Notes under the pieces: model-generated
The model's input: the letters and a program-made list of their open reading frames with translations, nothing else
Told to the model about the DNA's origin: nothing
Databases searched by the model: none
Position numbers and translations under genes: made by a program
DNA from: Candidatus Gastranaerophilales bacterium
GTDB taxonomy: Bacteria > Cyanobacteriota > Vampirovibrionia > Gastranaerophilales > Gastranaerophilaceae
Length of the DNA stretch: 64,000 bases
Reading direction: 5' to 3'
NCBI GenBank assembly: GCA_944323935.1
Contig: CALUUJ010000001.1
Span: 62,001-126,000, forward strand
Shown here: positions 8,841 through 18,479 of the stretch, piece by piece
Layout: each line of letters begins with the position of its first letter
Position numbering within the stretch: the first letter of the stretch is position 1

Positions 8841-9887
8841 TTATACCTTCTCTGTGAGATGCTTATTATCGTAGTCTATTCTTCCGATTAGTTTATTTAA
8901 TCTTTTTGCTACTTCTTTAAACATAGGAATACTTAAACTTTGAGCTCCATCTGAAGATGCATTTTCAGGATCATGATGTACTTCCATCATAACACCATGT
9001 GCACCTACTATCAATCCTGCTTTTGCCATTGGTTCTATTAAATATCTTCTTCCTGTTCCGTGGCTTGGGTCTACTATGACTGGTAAATGTGAATATTTCT
9101 TTATAACAGGAATTGCTGCTATATCAAGAGTATTTCTTGTAGCATTCTTATCTACACCCAATATTCCTCTTTCACATAAAATAACTTTATCGTTTCCATT
9201 ATACATTATATGTTCTGCTGCAAGTAAAAATTCTCTTATAGTTGCAGCTGCACCTCTTTTTAAAATAACAGGTTTATCGCATTTACCTACTGCTTTTAAA
9301 AGCTTAAAGTTTTGCATATTTCTTGCACCGATTTGGATAACATCTGCGTATTGACACACTAAATCAATATCCATTGTATCCATTAATTCTGTAACTACGA
9401 GTAAGCCTGTTCTTTCTCTTGCTATTGCTAAATATTCCAGTGCTTTTTCTTCCAAACCTTGAAAATCGTATGGTGATGTTCTTGGTTTAAATGCGCCGCC
9501 TCTTAAAAAGTGACATCCCATTTCTTTTGCAGCATCCGCTACTCTTAAAAGTCCGTCTAAATCTTTTTCTACACTGCAAGGACCAACCATTAATACAGGT
9601 TTTTCTAATCCGCCTATTCTTACTCCGTTTGAAAATTCTATTACGGTATCTTCTTGTTTTCCTTCTCTTGATGCCAATTTATATGGCTCTTGAATTAATT
9701 TTACACTTCTAACACCTTCATATGATTGAAAAGCATGCGGATCTATTAGTCTTTTATCGCCTATTGCAGCAATAACTGTCATTACGTCGCCGTGGTTTAG
9801 TACTGTCTTAAATCCTTTATTATGTAATGCATTTACAACTGTTTGAATTTGTTCTTTTGTTGCTGATGGTTCCATTATTATAATCAT
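8841..9887 (-). CDS. aroF: 3-deoxy-7-phosphoheptulonate synthase (DAHP synthase, type I beta)
   Basis: First enzyme of the shikimate pathway, condensing phosphoenolpyruvate and erythrose 4-phosphate. Residues 1-80 form the ferredoxin-like N-terminal regulatory domain of the AroF/PheA-like subfamily (MIIIMEPSATKEQIQTVV). The TIM barrel then shows GPCSVE, GGAFKPRTSPYDFQG, the QIGARNMQNF metal/substrate segment, LKRG and the C-terminal VDPSHGTGRR. At 348 residues it is typical of the Thermotoga/Bacillus-type enzyme with a fused regulatory domain. It is followed by the helicase three bases later and preceded by a nucleotidyltransferase gene, all on the minus strand. Confidence 0.96.
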   Translation of the reverse strand: MIIIMEPSATKEQIQTVVNALHNKGFKTVLNHGDVMTVIAAIGDKRLIDPHAFQSYEGVRSVKLIQEPYKLASREGKQEDTVIEFSNGVRIGGLEKPVLMVGPCSVEKDLDGLLRVADAAKEMGCHFLRGGAFKPRTSPYDFQGLEEKALEYLAIARERTGLLVVTELMDTMDIDLVCQYADVIQIGARNMQNFKLLKAVGKCDKPVILKRGAAATIREFLLAAEHIMYNGNDKVILCERGILGVDKNATRNTLDIAAIPVIKKYSHLPVIVDPSHGTGRRYLIEPMAKAGLIVGAHGVMMEVHHDPENASSDGAQSLSIPMFKEVAKRLNKLIGRIDYDNKHLTEKV

Positions 9888-9899
9888 TTTTTCTCTCTC

Positions 9900-10916
9900 C
9901 TAAACTGATATTTTTGCACTATTTACGGCATCATTGCTTGATAGTATTTTGTCTTGTATTGATTCATTTAGTGTTGTGTTTGGTAAAATTATTGAATTCT
10001 CAATGGTAAGATTGTTTTGAATAAAAATGTTATCCCATAAAATAGAATTTATTATCTTGCAGTTTTTACCTATTATACAATTGCTCCCGACTATATTTTC
10101 TCCGTGGAAACTTGTATTCTCTCCTATTTTTGTGTCTTTTCCGCAAACATATTTCCCGTTTATACTTTCAATGATTTGCGGATAAAAAGATGAAATTTTT
10201 CTATTTACTATATCACGGTTAGATTCTCTGTATTGTTCAAGTGAACCTATATCTGACCAGTATCCCGTATGGGTATATGTATTTATTTTTATGCCGGAAC
10301 TTAAAATAGCAGGAAAAACATTTTTTGCAAAATCATAGAATGTGTTTTGTGGTATAAAACTAAAAATGCTATAGTTAAATATATATATACCTGTATTTGC
10401 AAGATTTGACTTCGCTTCACTAATAGATGGCTTTTCTTGAAAACTTTCTACAAAACCGTTTTTATCTGTAACAATAATTCCGTATTTTGAAACCTCTTTG
10501 TGTTCTACTTCTTTTGTTATTATCGTTGCAATAGAGTTCGATTTTTTATGTGAATAATAAGCTTTTTCAATATCAACGTCTGTTAAACCGTCACCGGACA
10601 TTACAATAAAGTCTTCTCCTTCATTAAAGAAAAATTGACATTTTTTTACACCGCCTGCGGTGCCTGAAAGTTCCGTCTCTTTTATGAATTGAAAATTCAT
10701 ACCGAAATTATTTTCTTTATAATGATTTTGAATGTACTCTGCTTTGTAGTAGGTGTTAGCTATAACATCTTTTATTCCGAATGATTTAAGGTGTTTTACC
10801 AAAATGTCCATAGTTGGTGTATTTGCCAATGGTACTAATGGTTTTGGAATAACACTTGATAAAGGTTCAAGTCTTGAACCTACACCTGCTGCCATAATCA
10901 TTGCTTTTTTTAACAT
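9900..10916 (-). CDS. Sugar-1-phosphate nucleotidyltransferase with left-handed beta-helix tail
   Basis: Makes an NDP-sugar from a sugar 1-phosphate and NTP. The N-terminal Rossmann-like domain has the signature MAAGVGSRLEPLSSVIPKPL, with the catalytic Arg and the Lys of PKP, and GDGLTDVD as the metal-binding region. From about residue 225 hexapeptide-like repeats (GKDTKIGENTSF, GSNCIIGKNCKI) form a left-handed beta helix as in mannose-1-phosphate guanylyltransferases and GlmU-like proteins. The substrate cannot be set from sequence alone; mannose- or glucose-1-phosphate are the usual candidates. It sits between ffh and aroF with short gaps, likely one transcript. Confidence 0.88.
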   Translation of the reverse strand: MLKKAMIMAAGVGSRLEPLSSVIPKPLVPLANTPTMDILVKHLKSFGIKDVIANTYYKAEYIQNHYKENNFGMNFQFIKETELSGTAGGVKKCQFFFNEGEDFIVMSGDGLTDVDIEKAYYSHKKSNSIATIITKEVEHKEVSKYGIIVTDKNGFVESFQEKPSISEAKSNLANTGIYIFNYSIFSFIPQNTFYDFAKNVFPAILSSGIKINTYTHTGYWSDIGSLEQYRESNRDIVNRKISSFYPQIIESINGKYVCGKDTKIGENTSFHGENIVGSNCIIGKNCKIINSILWDNIFIQNNLTIENSIILPNTTLNESIQDKILSSNDAVNSAKISV

Positions 10917-10937
10917 AAACTCACCCTAAATTACCCG

Positions 10938-12299
10938 TTAAAATGGAAATCTTCCGCCAAAATTCTTTGGTATTTTTAATTTTCCTTTTTTTACTTTCTG
11001 TTTTATATCATTCATACCTTTCATCATTTGACGCATTTGATCAAATTGTGAAATGATTTGATTTACTTCATGAATGGGGAGTCCGCATCCTGCTGAAATT
11101 CTTCTTTTTCTTGATGTATTTATTAATTGTGGATTGGCTCTTTCACTTGGTGTCATACTTGAGATGAATGATTCAATTTTTTTGAGTTGTTTCTCGCCTT
11201 CTGTTGCAATTGTTTCTTTTGCATCTTTATTTAATCCGGGAATTGGAAGCATCCCTAAAATATTATCAATAGAACCAAACATTTTCATTTGTTTTTGCAT
11301 ATTAAGGAAATCATTATATGTGAATTCGGCTTTAGCCATTTTCTTTTCGAATTCTTTTGCTTGTTTCTCATCAAAAACTTCTTGAGCTTTTTCTACAAGA
11401 GAAACAATATCTCCCATACCGAGAATTCTGTCTGCCATTCTTGATGGGTGAAAATCGTTAAGAGCATCAAGTTTTTCGCCGGTGCCTGTTAATTTAATAG
11501 GTTTACCGGCCGCTTGAACTACACTTAATGCAGCTCCGCCTCTTGAATCACCATCCAATTTTGTTAGTATAATACCTGTAATATCCAGTTGAGTATTAAA
11601 ATTTTCTGCGACGCTGACTGCTTGTTGACCCAACATAGAATCTATTACTAAAAGTTTTTCTTGCGGATGAAAGGCTCTATCTATAAGCATTAATTCTGCC
11701 ATCATCTCGTTATCTATTTGAAGGCGACCTGCTGTATCTATTATCACAACGTTAAAACTGTTTGATTTAGCATATTCAATGGCTTCTGTTACAATTTTTT
11801 GAACATCTTTTGATTCATCTATTGTGAATACTTGTGTTTGAGTTTGTTCGCCTAATGTTTTCAATTGCGTAATAGCTGCCGGACGATACACGTCTGCTGC
11901 AACTAATAATGGATTTTTACCTTCTTTTTTTAGTTTGACAGCAAGTTTTGCCGCTGATGTAGTTTTACCTGAACCTTGTAATCCTAACATCATGATTAAA
12001 GAAGGGTGACCATCCAGAATTAATGGTTTATTTTCATTACCTAAAATATTAACAAGTTCGTCGTGTACAATTTTTATTAATTGCTGTGAAGGATTAACTC
12101 CTTTTAGGACATCTTCGCCTAATGCTTTTTCTTTTAAGTTAGACATAAAAATTTTAACTACTTTTAAGCTGACATCGGCTTCAAGCAGTGCACGTCTGAC
12201 TTCTCTTAATGCATCTGACATATTCTCTTCTGTTAAAGAAGCATTTCCTGATGCTTTTTTTATTATTTCTTGTAATTTTTCTGATAAATTATCGAACAT
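10938..12299 (-). CDS. ffh: Signal recognition particle protein Ffh
   Basis: GTPase that binds signal sequences and SRP RNA to target proteins to the membrane. Order: N domain (1-85), G domain with Walker A GLQGSGKT (106-113), DTAGR near 190 and TKLDGDSRGGAAL near 250, then the Met-rich M domain (MQKQMKMFGSIDNILGMLP and SGCGLPIHEVNQ-like RRISAGCGLPIHEV segment) to residue 453. The C-terminus ends in GGRFPF, common in the family. The SRP RNA gene was not seen here. Confidence 0.97.
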   Translation of the reverse strand: MFDNLSEKLQEIIKKASGNASLTEENMSDALREVRRALLEADVSLKVVKIFMSNLKEKALGEDVLKGVNPSQQLIKIVHDELVNILGNENKPLILDGHPSLIMMLGLQGSGKTTSAAKLAVKLKKEGKNPLLVAADVYRPAAITQLKTLGEQTQTQVFTIDESKDVQKIVTEAIEYAKSNSFNVVIIDTAGRLQIDNEMMAELMLIDRAFHPQEKLLVIDSMLGQQAVSVAENFNTQLDITGIILTKLDGDSRGGAALSVVQAAGKPIKLTGTGEKLDALNDFHPSRMADRILGMGDIVSLVEKAQEVFDEKQAKEFEKKMAKAEFTYNDFLNMQKQMKMFGSIDNILGMLPIPGLNKDAKETIATEGEKQLKKIESFISSMTPSERANPQLINTSRKRRISAGCGLPIHEVNQIISQFDQMRQMMKGMNDIKQKVKKGKLKIPKNFGGRFPF

Positions 12300-12403
12300 A
12301 ATAATAAAATTTTACTATAAATATGCTTTATAAGTACTGTTTATGATAAATTGTTTCAGTTCTTAAAGTATATTATAGCTATTTACAGATTATGTTTATC
12401 TTT

Positions 12404-13108
12404 TTATATATTGGTTGAGTTCTCATTTACAAGCTTATCTAATGCTTTTTTAGATCGTTCGTGTTCAACAGATAAATCTATTGTGAAATTAATTGATTCT
12501 AAATCTCTAGCCAAGGCTTCTTTACAAGCATACATTTCTTTTATTGTATATTTATCTAATGGGGATATAGCTTTTCTTCTGCTGTTGTATGCCTTTTTAA
12601 AGATTTCTTGTGATTTATAATCAAATCCGGGTAATTTTTCTTTATATCCGTAGTACTTATGCAAAGCTCTTGCAATTGTATAAATTTCAGTATTATCAAT
12701 ATTGAATATAAACATTTCTTTTGTTGAAAAACTAATTTTTAATTTTCCTTCAAATGAAAATCCAATTATCAAATTTATAATAAAAGCTTTAAATCCTTTT
12801 AAAGGAGTCAAAAATCCTTCTTCTTCTCCCAGTTTTGCCAGAATTTTTGCTGCATTATTAAACTTATATACCTTCATTCCTTCTAATTGCATATATTGTA
12901 ATAGCTTTTCAGGATGATTTATATATTTTTTTATAATGGGTTTTAATTTATTGTTAATTTCAGTTTTTTTCTTTTCTGTTTCACTTGAAAGATGAAGTGT
13001 ACAACTTGAATTCATGGAACACTTTGTTGTCGAATTTCTGAAAAATACACTTTCTGAAAGCTTTTTCTTTTTTATTAATATTTTTAATAAGTTATTAAAA
13101 AAACGCAT
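12404..13108 (-). CDS. Hypothetical protein, 234 aa, predicted cytoplasmic and helical
   Basis: Not recognised. The start at 13108 has GAGGG about eight bases upstream. The N-terminus is very basic (KILIKKKK). The middle has one hydrophobic stretch, GFKAFIINLIIGFSF, flanked by strand-like sequence (GKLKISFSTKEMFIFNI). The C-terminal 80 residues are charged and helical. It lies between ffh and a divergently transcribed ABC permease gene. No enzymatic motif was found. Confidence 0.7.
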   Translation of the reverse strand: MRFFNNLLKILIKKKKLSESVFFRNSTTKCSMNSSCTLHLSSETEKKKTEINNKLKPIIKKYINHPEKLLQYMQLEGMKVYKFNNAAKILAKLGEEEGFLTPLKGFKAFIINLIIGFSFEGKLKISFSTKEMFIFNIDNTEIYTIARALHKYYGYKEKLPGFDYKSQEIFKKAYNSRRKAISPLDKYTIKEMYACKEALARDLESINFTIDLSVEHERSKKALDKLVNENSTNI

Positions 13109-13196
13109 AATTAGCCCTCTTATATATTAATAAAAACAATTTACGTGCAAATATTGCCAAAAACATTTATAATAAGGAAAACTAAAGGGGATTTTT

Positions 13197-14069
13197 TTGA
13201 ATACTTTTTATAAAAAATATATACCGTATTTATTTTTGTTACCTGCATTTGTTTTGCTTGCGGTATTTTTCTTTATCCCTTTTATAGATACAATTTTATT
13301 GAGTTTTAAAGATTTTTCTACTGATATTTATAACCCTGATTTTGTTGGTATCTGTAATTATATCCAATTATTTAAATCTAAAGAGTTTTATATAACTTTG
13401 TCTAATACTTTTTTATTTTTAATTATGGTTGTTCCTATTCTTGCAATTTTGCCATTAATTGTTGCTATATTTATCAACCAAAAAATCAAGGGGATAAATA
13501 TATATAAAGTACTTATTTATCTTCCTGTAGTTATTTCTATAGTGGTTGTCGCTATCGCATTTAAATGGTTATATGCACAACAAGGCATTTTAAATTATTT
13601 AGCTGAATTGTTTGGCTTATCTCCGATTGGATGGCTTACTGATACAAAGTTTGCACTTCTGTCTGTTGCTATTGTTACTATATATAAAGGAATAGGCTAT
13701 TATATGATGATTTATTTATCTGCATTGATTGGAGTACCAAAAGATTTATATGAAGCGGCTGATATTGATGGTGCAGGTGAGATAAAAAAGCATCTTACGG
13801 TAACTATTCCCCACATTATGCCTACTATTGCTTTGGTCGTAATTATTTCTTCAATATCAGCGTTAAAAGTATTTACAGAAATATATGTTATGACAAAAGG
13901 CGGTCCTTTAAATTCTACAAAAACAATTGTTTATTATATATATGAAAGGGCATTTGAAAATCTTGATTTATCTATGGCATCTGTCGCTTCTGTCGTTTTG
14001 CTTTTTGTTATACTTATTTTTTCAATAATTAACATTACTTGTTTTGAAAATAAGAGGTATAAAGTATGA
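13197..14069 (+). CDS. Sugar-type ABC transporter permease, MalF/UgpA family
   Basis: Integral membrane permease of the carbohydrate uptake transporter CUT1 family. The 290 residues form about six helices, starting with YLFLLPAFVLLAVFFFIPF and the family phrase ILLSFKDFS. The cytoplasmic EAA loop that contacts the ATPase is visible as YEAADIDGAGEIKKHLTVTIPHI. Translation starts at TTG (13197-13199), preceded by AAAGGGG six bases upstream. It overlaps the next permease gene by four bases. No binding protein or ATPase gene is adjacent, so the pair presumably uses a shared ATPase encoded elsewhere. The substrate is unknown. Confidence 0.93.
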   Translation: MNTFYKKYIPYLFLLPAFVLLAVFFFIPFIDTILLSFKDFSTDIYNPDFVGICNYIQLFKSKEFYITLSNTFLFLIMVVPILAILPLIVAIFINQKIKGINIYKVLIYLPVVISIVVVAIAFKWLYAQQGILNYLAELFGLSPIGWLTDTKFALLSVAIVTIYKGIGYYMMIYLSALIGVPKDLYEAADIDGAGEIKKHLTVTIPHIMPTIALVVIISSISALKVFTEIYVMTKGGPLNSTKTIVYYIYERAFENLDLSMASVASVVLLFVILIFSIINITCFENKRYKV

Positions 14070-14911
14070 TAAAAAAATTTTTTAAAGGTTTTATATCTCA
14101 CTCATTTTTGATTTTTATGTCGTTTTTGTCAGTTTTCCCTTTTTTATGGCTTATTTCAACTGCGTTAAAGGGTATCGATGAAAATATATTTGAATATCCG
14201 CCTGTTTTTATTCCTAAATGTTTTACTTTGGAAAATTTTATCGGGGTTTGGAAACAAATTCCTTTTATGGCTTATTTCTTTAATAGTCTTATAGTTGCAG
14301 GTTTTACAGTTGTTCTAAATTTGATTTTTTCATCACTAGCTGCATATCCTTTAGCCCGAATGAATTTCAAAGGAAAAAATTTCTTATTTTTTTTAGTTCT
14401 TTCAACAATAATGATTCCTTTTCAGGCAATTATGCTGCCTGTTTATTTAATTGTTTTAAAGTTGCATTTAGTTGATTCTTATGGTTTAGCTATGGGGTAT
14501 TTAGGCCTTATACTACCTTTTGCAGTTAATGCATTTGGAATATTTTTAATGAGGCAAGCTTTTCTTTCTATTCCGAAAGAAATGGAAGAAGCTGCATTTA
14601 TTGATGGTTGCGGCGTTTTTGATATTTGGAGAAAAATATTACTTCCGATGACATCTCCTACACTTGCTTTGCTTGCTATTTTTACCTTTATTGGTTCTTG
14701 GGGTGAATTTTTATGGCCAAGTATTGTTTTGACAAACAAAGCTTTATACACATTGCCTGTTGGCGTTAATGACTTGCAAGGTATGTTTAGTGCAAATTGG
14801 CGCTTTATTGCTTCCGGTGCTATTATCTCAATAATTCCTATTCTTGTTTTCTTTATTGCAATGCAAAGATATTTTATTTCCTCGCAAAATGAAGGTGCTG
14901 TTAAAGGCTAA
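14066..14911 (+). CDS. Sugar-type ABC transporter permease, MalG/UgpE family
   Basis: Partner permease of the preceding gene. It has about six membrane helices, the N-terminal family pattern FPFLWLISTALKG, and the EAA loop EEAAFIDGCGVFDIWRKILLPM. The last third, with LPVGVNDLQG followed by a helix and QRYFISSQNEGAVKG, is characteristic of MalG-like subunits. At 281 residues it is full length. The ATG overlaps the upstream stop (ATGA), so translation is coupled. Substrate unknown; glycerol phosphate, maltose or other sugars are all handled by this family. Confidence 0.93.
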   Translation: MIKKFFKGFISHSFLIFMSFLSVFPFLWLISTALKGIDENIFEYPPVFIPKCFTLENFIGVWKQIPFMAYFFNSLIVAGFTVVLNLIFSSLAAYPLARMNFKGKNFLFFLVLSTIMIPFQAIMLPVYLIVLKLHLVDSYGLAMGYLGLILPFAVNAFGIFLMRQAFLSIPKEMEEAAFIDGCGVFDIWRKILLPMTSPTLALLAIFTFIGSWGEFLWPSIVLTNKALYTLPVGVNDLQGMFSANWRFIASGAIISIIPILVFFIAMQRYFISSQNEGAVKG

Positions 14912-14914
14912 AAA

Positions 14915-14937
14915 AAATCCTCTTATAAAGAGGATTT
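14915..14937 (-). terminator. Hairpin terminator
   Basis: AAATCCTCTT pairs with AAGAGGATTT around a three-base loop. The run of T follows on the minus strand, so it mainly terminates the gene at 14968-15357; it may also stop the permease transcript. Confidence 0.7.
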
Positions 14938-14967
14938 GTCAAAATCTTTATTAATTTATGTTCCTTA

Positions 14968-15357
14968 TTAACTTTCAATATTAAAACCTGAATCTTCTTC
15001 ACTGTCATATTGGTAGCCGTTTCCGAATGAATCACTCATTGTGTAGTTTTTCAATGATTCTTCATAATTATAGCCATTACCGTTATTGTCGTCAAATTCA
15101 AAGTTTTCATAATCCATTATTTCGGCCATATCTATATTGTTATTTCCATTTGCATCTGACATAACAATGTCTTCAAATGTTGTGAAATCGCAATAATTTG
15201 TTGTCGCAGAATATCCGTTTCCATTGCCATCATTGTCGCTGTAGCTTATAAGCTCATCATCTTCAACATAGAAATTGCTTTTGTTGTCAAGATTCTTTGT
15301 TTGAAAATCATTGATATTCTTGAATGTACTAGTCATAAATGAAAAAGCATCTGCCAT
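14968..15357 (-). CDS. Acidic Gly/Asn-rich protein with EF-hand-like loop
   Basis: A 129-residue, strongly acidic protein (Asp, Glu, Asn) that I cannot assign to a named family. The segment DANGNNNIDMAE fits an EF-hand/dockerin calcium loop, with acidic or Asn residues at positions 1, 3, 5, 9 and 12 and Ile at 8. The phrases NGNGY and FGNGYQY recur four times, in DNDGNGNGY, DDNNGNGY and SFGNGY contexts, and could be further degenerate loops. There is no signal peptide. GAGG precedes the ATG at 15357. Calcium binding is inference. It belongs to the same general style as the acidic, low-complexity proteins at 21607 and 36011. Confidence 0.75.
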   Translation of the reverse strand: MADAFSFMTSTFKNINDFQTKNLDNKSNFYVEDDELISYSDNDGNGNGYSATTNYCDFTTFEDIVMSDANGNNNIDMAEIMDYENFEFDDNNGNGYNYEESLKNYTMSDSFGNGYQYDSEEDSGFNIES

Positions 15358-15448
15358 AATATCCTCGATTCTTTAAACTCTATATTATATATAAAAAAGA
15401 TATATACTTAAAATTGCCTTTTTTTATCTTGAAATTTGCAATAAAAAT

Positions 15449-15474
15449 AAAACCCTTGTATTGCAAGGGTTTTT
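15449..15474 (-). terminator. Hairpin terminator after hydF
   Basis: AAAACCCTTG and CAAGGGTTTTT form a ten-pair stem with a five-base loop, with T-rich sequence on the minus-strand side. It lies 43 bases after the hydF stop. Confidence 0.75.
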
Positions 15475-15516
15475 GCATATATGACTTTTAACTTTTCTTA
15501 ACAAAAGATATATTGT

Positions 15517-16716
15517 TTAAATGATTTTGTATAAATCAGGAAAAATTTCTATGCTTCTTTTTAAAATGCCATTTATATAAGCAATTGTAATTCCATAATT
15601 TGTAATTGGTATATTTTGTTTTTGAGCGGTCATATATCTATATATAATTTCTCTATCTTTTAACATACAGCTTCCGCAGTGGATTATCATTTTATATTTT
15701 GATAAATTTTCAGGAAATCCAATGCCGGATGAAAATTCAAAATTTAATTTTTTATTTGTGTATTTTTTAATCCAATTCGGGAGCTTTACAGTTCCTATAT
15801 CATCACATTGCCTATGGTGAGTGCACCCTTCTGAAATTAATAAGGTATCATTGTCGTCAAGTGTTTCGATAGCTTTTATACCATTGATTGCATAATCAAG
15901 GATGCCTTTATATCTTGCAAAAAGTATTGAAAAAGATGTAAGCATTATATCATTAGGTGTATCTTGATTTACTTTTTTAAAAACTTGAGAATCAGTAATA
16001 ACAAGTTTTGGCTTTTTTGAGCAAGTTTCAATTGCTTTTTTTAGTTCTGTCTCTTGAACTACAACAGAGATTGCTCCTGATTCAAGTAAGTCTCTTATCA
16101 CTTGCTGTTGAGGAAGAATTAGTCTGCCTTTGGGGGCTGCACTATCTATTGGTGTTACTAGGATAACTATATCATTTGATGCCACTAAATCTTTTACAAG
16201 AGGGATATTTTGGGGGCTATCTTCATAGATAGTAGCTATTAGTTCTTTTATTTCCTTTATATTTATTTTATTTTTTGCACTTACATATATTTCATTATTT
16301 TTTAGTTGTCTTTTTTCTTTTAGAATGTCGGATTTATTATATGCAATGATATATTTTATATTTTTTTCTTTGAAAATATTTATAAGTTCATTGTCATAAG
16401 ATGATAATTCTGATTGTGAATCAATAACAAGTATTGCTATGTCAACTTTATTTAATACTTGTTTAGTTTTTTCAATTCTTAAGATGCCCAATATTCCTTC
16501 ATCATCAATACCGGGAGTATCAATAATTGATACAGGTCCTAATGGTAGTAATTCCATCGCTTTATATACAGGATCGGTTGTTGTCCCTTTTATATCTGAG
16601 ACAATTGAAAGCTCTTGATTCGTTATAGCATTTATTAAGCTTGATTTACCAGTGTTCCTTTTCCCAAAAAAGCCTATTTGTATTCTTTCTGATGATGGTG
16701 TTGAATTCAAACTCAT
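15517..16716 (-). CDS. hydF: [FeFe]-hydrogenase maturation GTPase HydF
   Basis: GTPase and iron-sulfur scaffold on which the 2Fe subcluster of [FeFe]-hydrogenase is assembled. The G domain has P-loop GKRNTGKSS (18-26), GTTTDP (44-49) and DTPG (66-69). The C-terminal cluster site reads CTHHRQC at 298-304 and HCGSCM at 346-351, matching the Cys-x-His ... His-Cys-x-x-Cys pattern of HydF. Length (399) is normal. It implies a hydrogenase and the partners HydE and HydG elsewhere in the genome; none is in this window. Some related TrmE-like GTPases lack the cluster residues, which are all present here. Confidence 0.94.
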   Translation of the reverse strand: MSLNSTPSSERIQIGFFGKRNTGKSSLINAITNQELSIVSDIKGTTTDPVYKAMELLPLGPVSIIDTPGIDDEGILGILRIEKTKQVLNKVDIAILVIDSQSELSSYDNELINIFKEKNIKYIIAYNKSDILKEKRQLKNNEIYVSAKNKINIKEIKELIATIYEDSPQNIPLVKDLVASNDIVILVTPIDSAAPKGRLILPQQQVIRDLLESGAISVVVQETELKKAIETCSKKPKLVITDSQVFKKVNQDTPNDIMLTSFSILFARYKGILDYAINGIKAIETLDDNDTLLISEGCTHHRQCDDIGTVKLPNWIKKYTNKKLNFEFSSGIGFPENLSKYKMIIHCGSCMLKDREIIYRYMTAQKQNIPITNYGITIAYINGILKRSIEIFPDLYKII

Positions 16717-16838
16717 AATATGTCCTTTTTGTGATTGTATATTGTTGTATATTGCTTAACAAAAGTTTCAATTATAAAGCAGAAAAGAGTTACCTTTATT
16801 TGCTCTTTCTACTATAATAATAGCTATAGGTAAATTAC

Positions 16839-18479
16839 ATGTCTAGGTTTAATAAACAAATAGCTATAATAATATTGGTCTTATTATTTAGTTTTCAAAG
16901 TACATATGCTACAGATAACTATGTTCCCGTTCGTGTCGGTATCAGTGATACTTTATTTAAAACTTATTTATTTGATTCAATAGAGTTTAATGATGCATGT
17001 AATCTAAAAGTTATGGACTCTTCTTCAGGTTATGTTATTCCTATAAATCAAAGCGCTACTATTGTTAAAGTAACAAATGAAAATAATTTATTCCGAGTAT
17101 ATGTAGATAATCAATTATTAGCAAAAAATTTGACAGGTCCTATTCTGGTTTCTGCACAAGATGATTGTTTGGTTTCGATAAAAGATTTAAAAAGGAAAGG
17201 AAAACAGGCTCTTTACAGAGGATATATTGAGCTTGTAAGAAGCAGTAAAGATATAAGTAAGTTTTCTATAGTAAATGTTTTAAGTTTGAAAAATTACTTG
17301 AGGGGAGTAGTTCCAAATGAAATGCCAGTGAGATTTGGATTAGAACCATTGAAAGCACAAACAGTAGCTGCTCGAAATTATGCCGTTACACCACGAATAA
17401 AGGCTTATGATGAATTTGATTTATGTGATTCAGTTGCTTGTCAGGTCTACTTTGGTGCAAATACTGAAGATAAACTTTCTGATATGGCAATCGAACAAAC
17501 AAATGGAGTTATTGCTTTAGATAAAGATAATTTACCTATTCTTGCTTTGTATAGTTCTACAGCCGGCGGCTATACAGAAAGTTATGAATATGCATTCTCT
17601 GACCCTGCAACAAAGGAATTTCCATCAAAAGAAATTCATTATCTGTCAGCTGTTCCTGATTCAAGAAAATTTGAACCACTTGATTCAGATGCTGCAGCAG
17701 AGGCTTTTTATACAACAAAACCGGAAGCGTTTGATGATTTATCTCCGTATTATCGTTGGTCAAGAGATTGGACAATTGATGAATTACAAAAGGTATTGGC
17801 AAAAACACTTCCTGCACAATCTACAACCGGTTTTGTAAATCCGCAAGTTAGTGTTGGTGAAAATATTGGTAATATTATTTCCATAAAAGCATTAGAACGT
17901 GGTAAATCAGGTAAAATTATTAAACTTGAAATTAAAACAAATAAAAATACTTATGTAGTTCAAAAAGAACTTGTTATAAGAAGGTGTTTTCAAAAAAATT
18001 GGATATCACTTCCCAGTGCAAATTTCGTAATTACATATATTGATTCCGCAAATCCTGTTTATAAATTTTCCGGTGGCGGATTTGGACATGGTGTAGGAAT
18101 GAGCCAATGGGGAGCAGGTAAAATGGGAAGCTTGGGCTATACCTTTGATCAAATTTTGCAACATTATTATAAAGGTGTAAAATTAGCGACAATTCCTATT
18201 GAAGTTCATAATAATAAAATGATTGAAAGATTATTTTATACGGAATGTGAAAATGCTAAAGTTTATATAGAAAATCCAGATAAAATACGCAAAATTAGAA
18301 TAACTGTAAATAATAAAGAACTTGATATCAAACTTAAAGATAATATAACTGAAGTTGAAATATCAAAGTATATTGTTTGCGGTGAAAATAGAATTTCATA
18401 TTTAATTTTAGATGAAGATGTTGATTGCTCCAAAAAAGTGAAAGTATTTACAGAAATAAAGGAGGCAGAATGTGAATAA
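16839..18479 (+). CDS. SpoIID/LytB-domain exported protein
   Basis: Secreted protein of the SpoIID/LytB family, whose Bacillus member is a peptidoglycan lytic transglycosylase; relatives occur in many cyanobacteria. A signal peptide covers about residues 1-25 (IIILVLLFSFQSTYA). The SpoIID core runs from LRGVVPNEMPVRFGLEPLKAQTVAARNYAV (near 150-180) through SAVPDSRKF to GGGFGHGVGMSQWGAGKMG near 410-430. The C-terminal 100 residues are an additional beta-rich domain. The gene overlaps murJ by eight bases and precedes tsaC, so an envelope-related operon is likely. Confidence 0.9.
   Translation: MSRFNKQIAIIILVLLFSFQSTYATDNYVPVRVGISDTLFKTYLFDSIEFNDACNLKVMDSSSGYVIPINQSATIVKVTNENNLFRVYVDNQLLAKNLTGPILVSAQDDCLVSIKDLKRKGKQALYRGYIELVRSSKDISKFSIVNVLSLKNYLRGVVPNEMPVRFGLEPLKAQTVAARNYAVTPRIKAYDEFDLCDSVACQVYFGANTEDKLSDMAIEQTNGVIALDKDNLPILALYSSTAGGYTESYEYAFSDPATKEFPSKEIHYLSAVPDSRKFEPLDSDAAAEAFYTTKPEAFDDLSPYYRWSRDWTIDELQKVLAKTLPAQSTTGFVNPQVSVGENIGNIISIKALERGKSGKIIKLEIKTNKNTYVVQKELVIRRCFQKNWISLPSANFVITYIDSANPVYKFSGGGFGHGVGMSQWGAGKMGSLGYTFDQILQHYYKGVKLATIPIEVHNNKMIERLFYTECENAKVYIENPDKIRKIRITVNNKELDIKLKDNITEVEISKYIVCGENRISYLILDEDVDCSKKVKVFTEIKEAECE

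Noticed and set aside
15358..15448. Dockerin/cohesin system from the EF-hand-like protein at 14968
   Set aside because: Only one good calcium loop is present, no export signal, and no cohesin domain occurs in the window.
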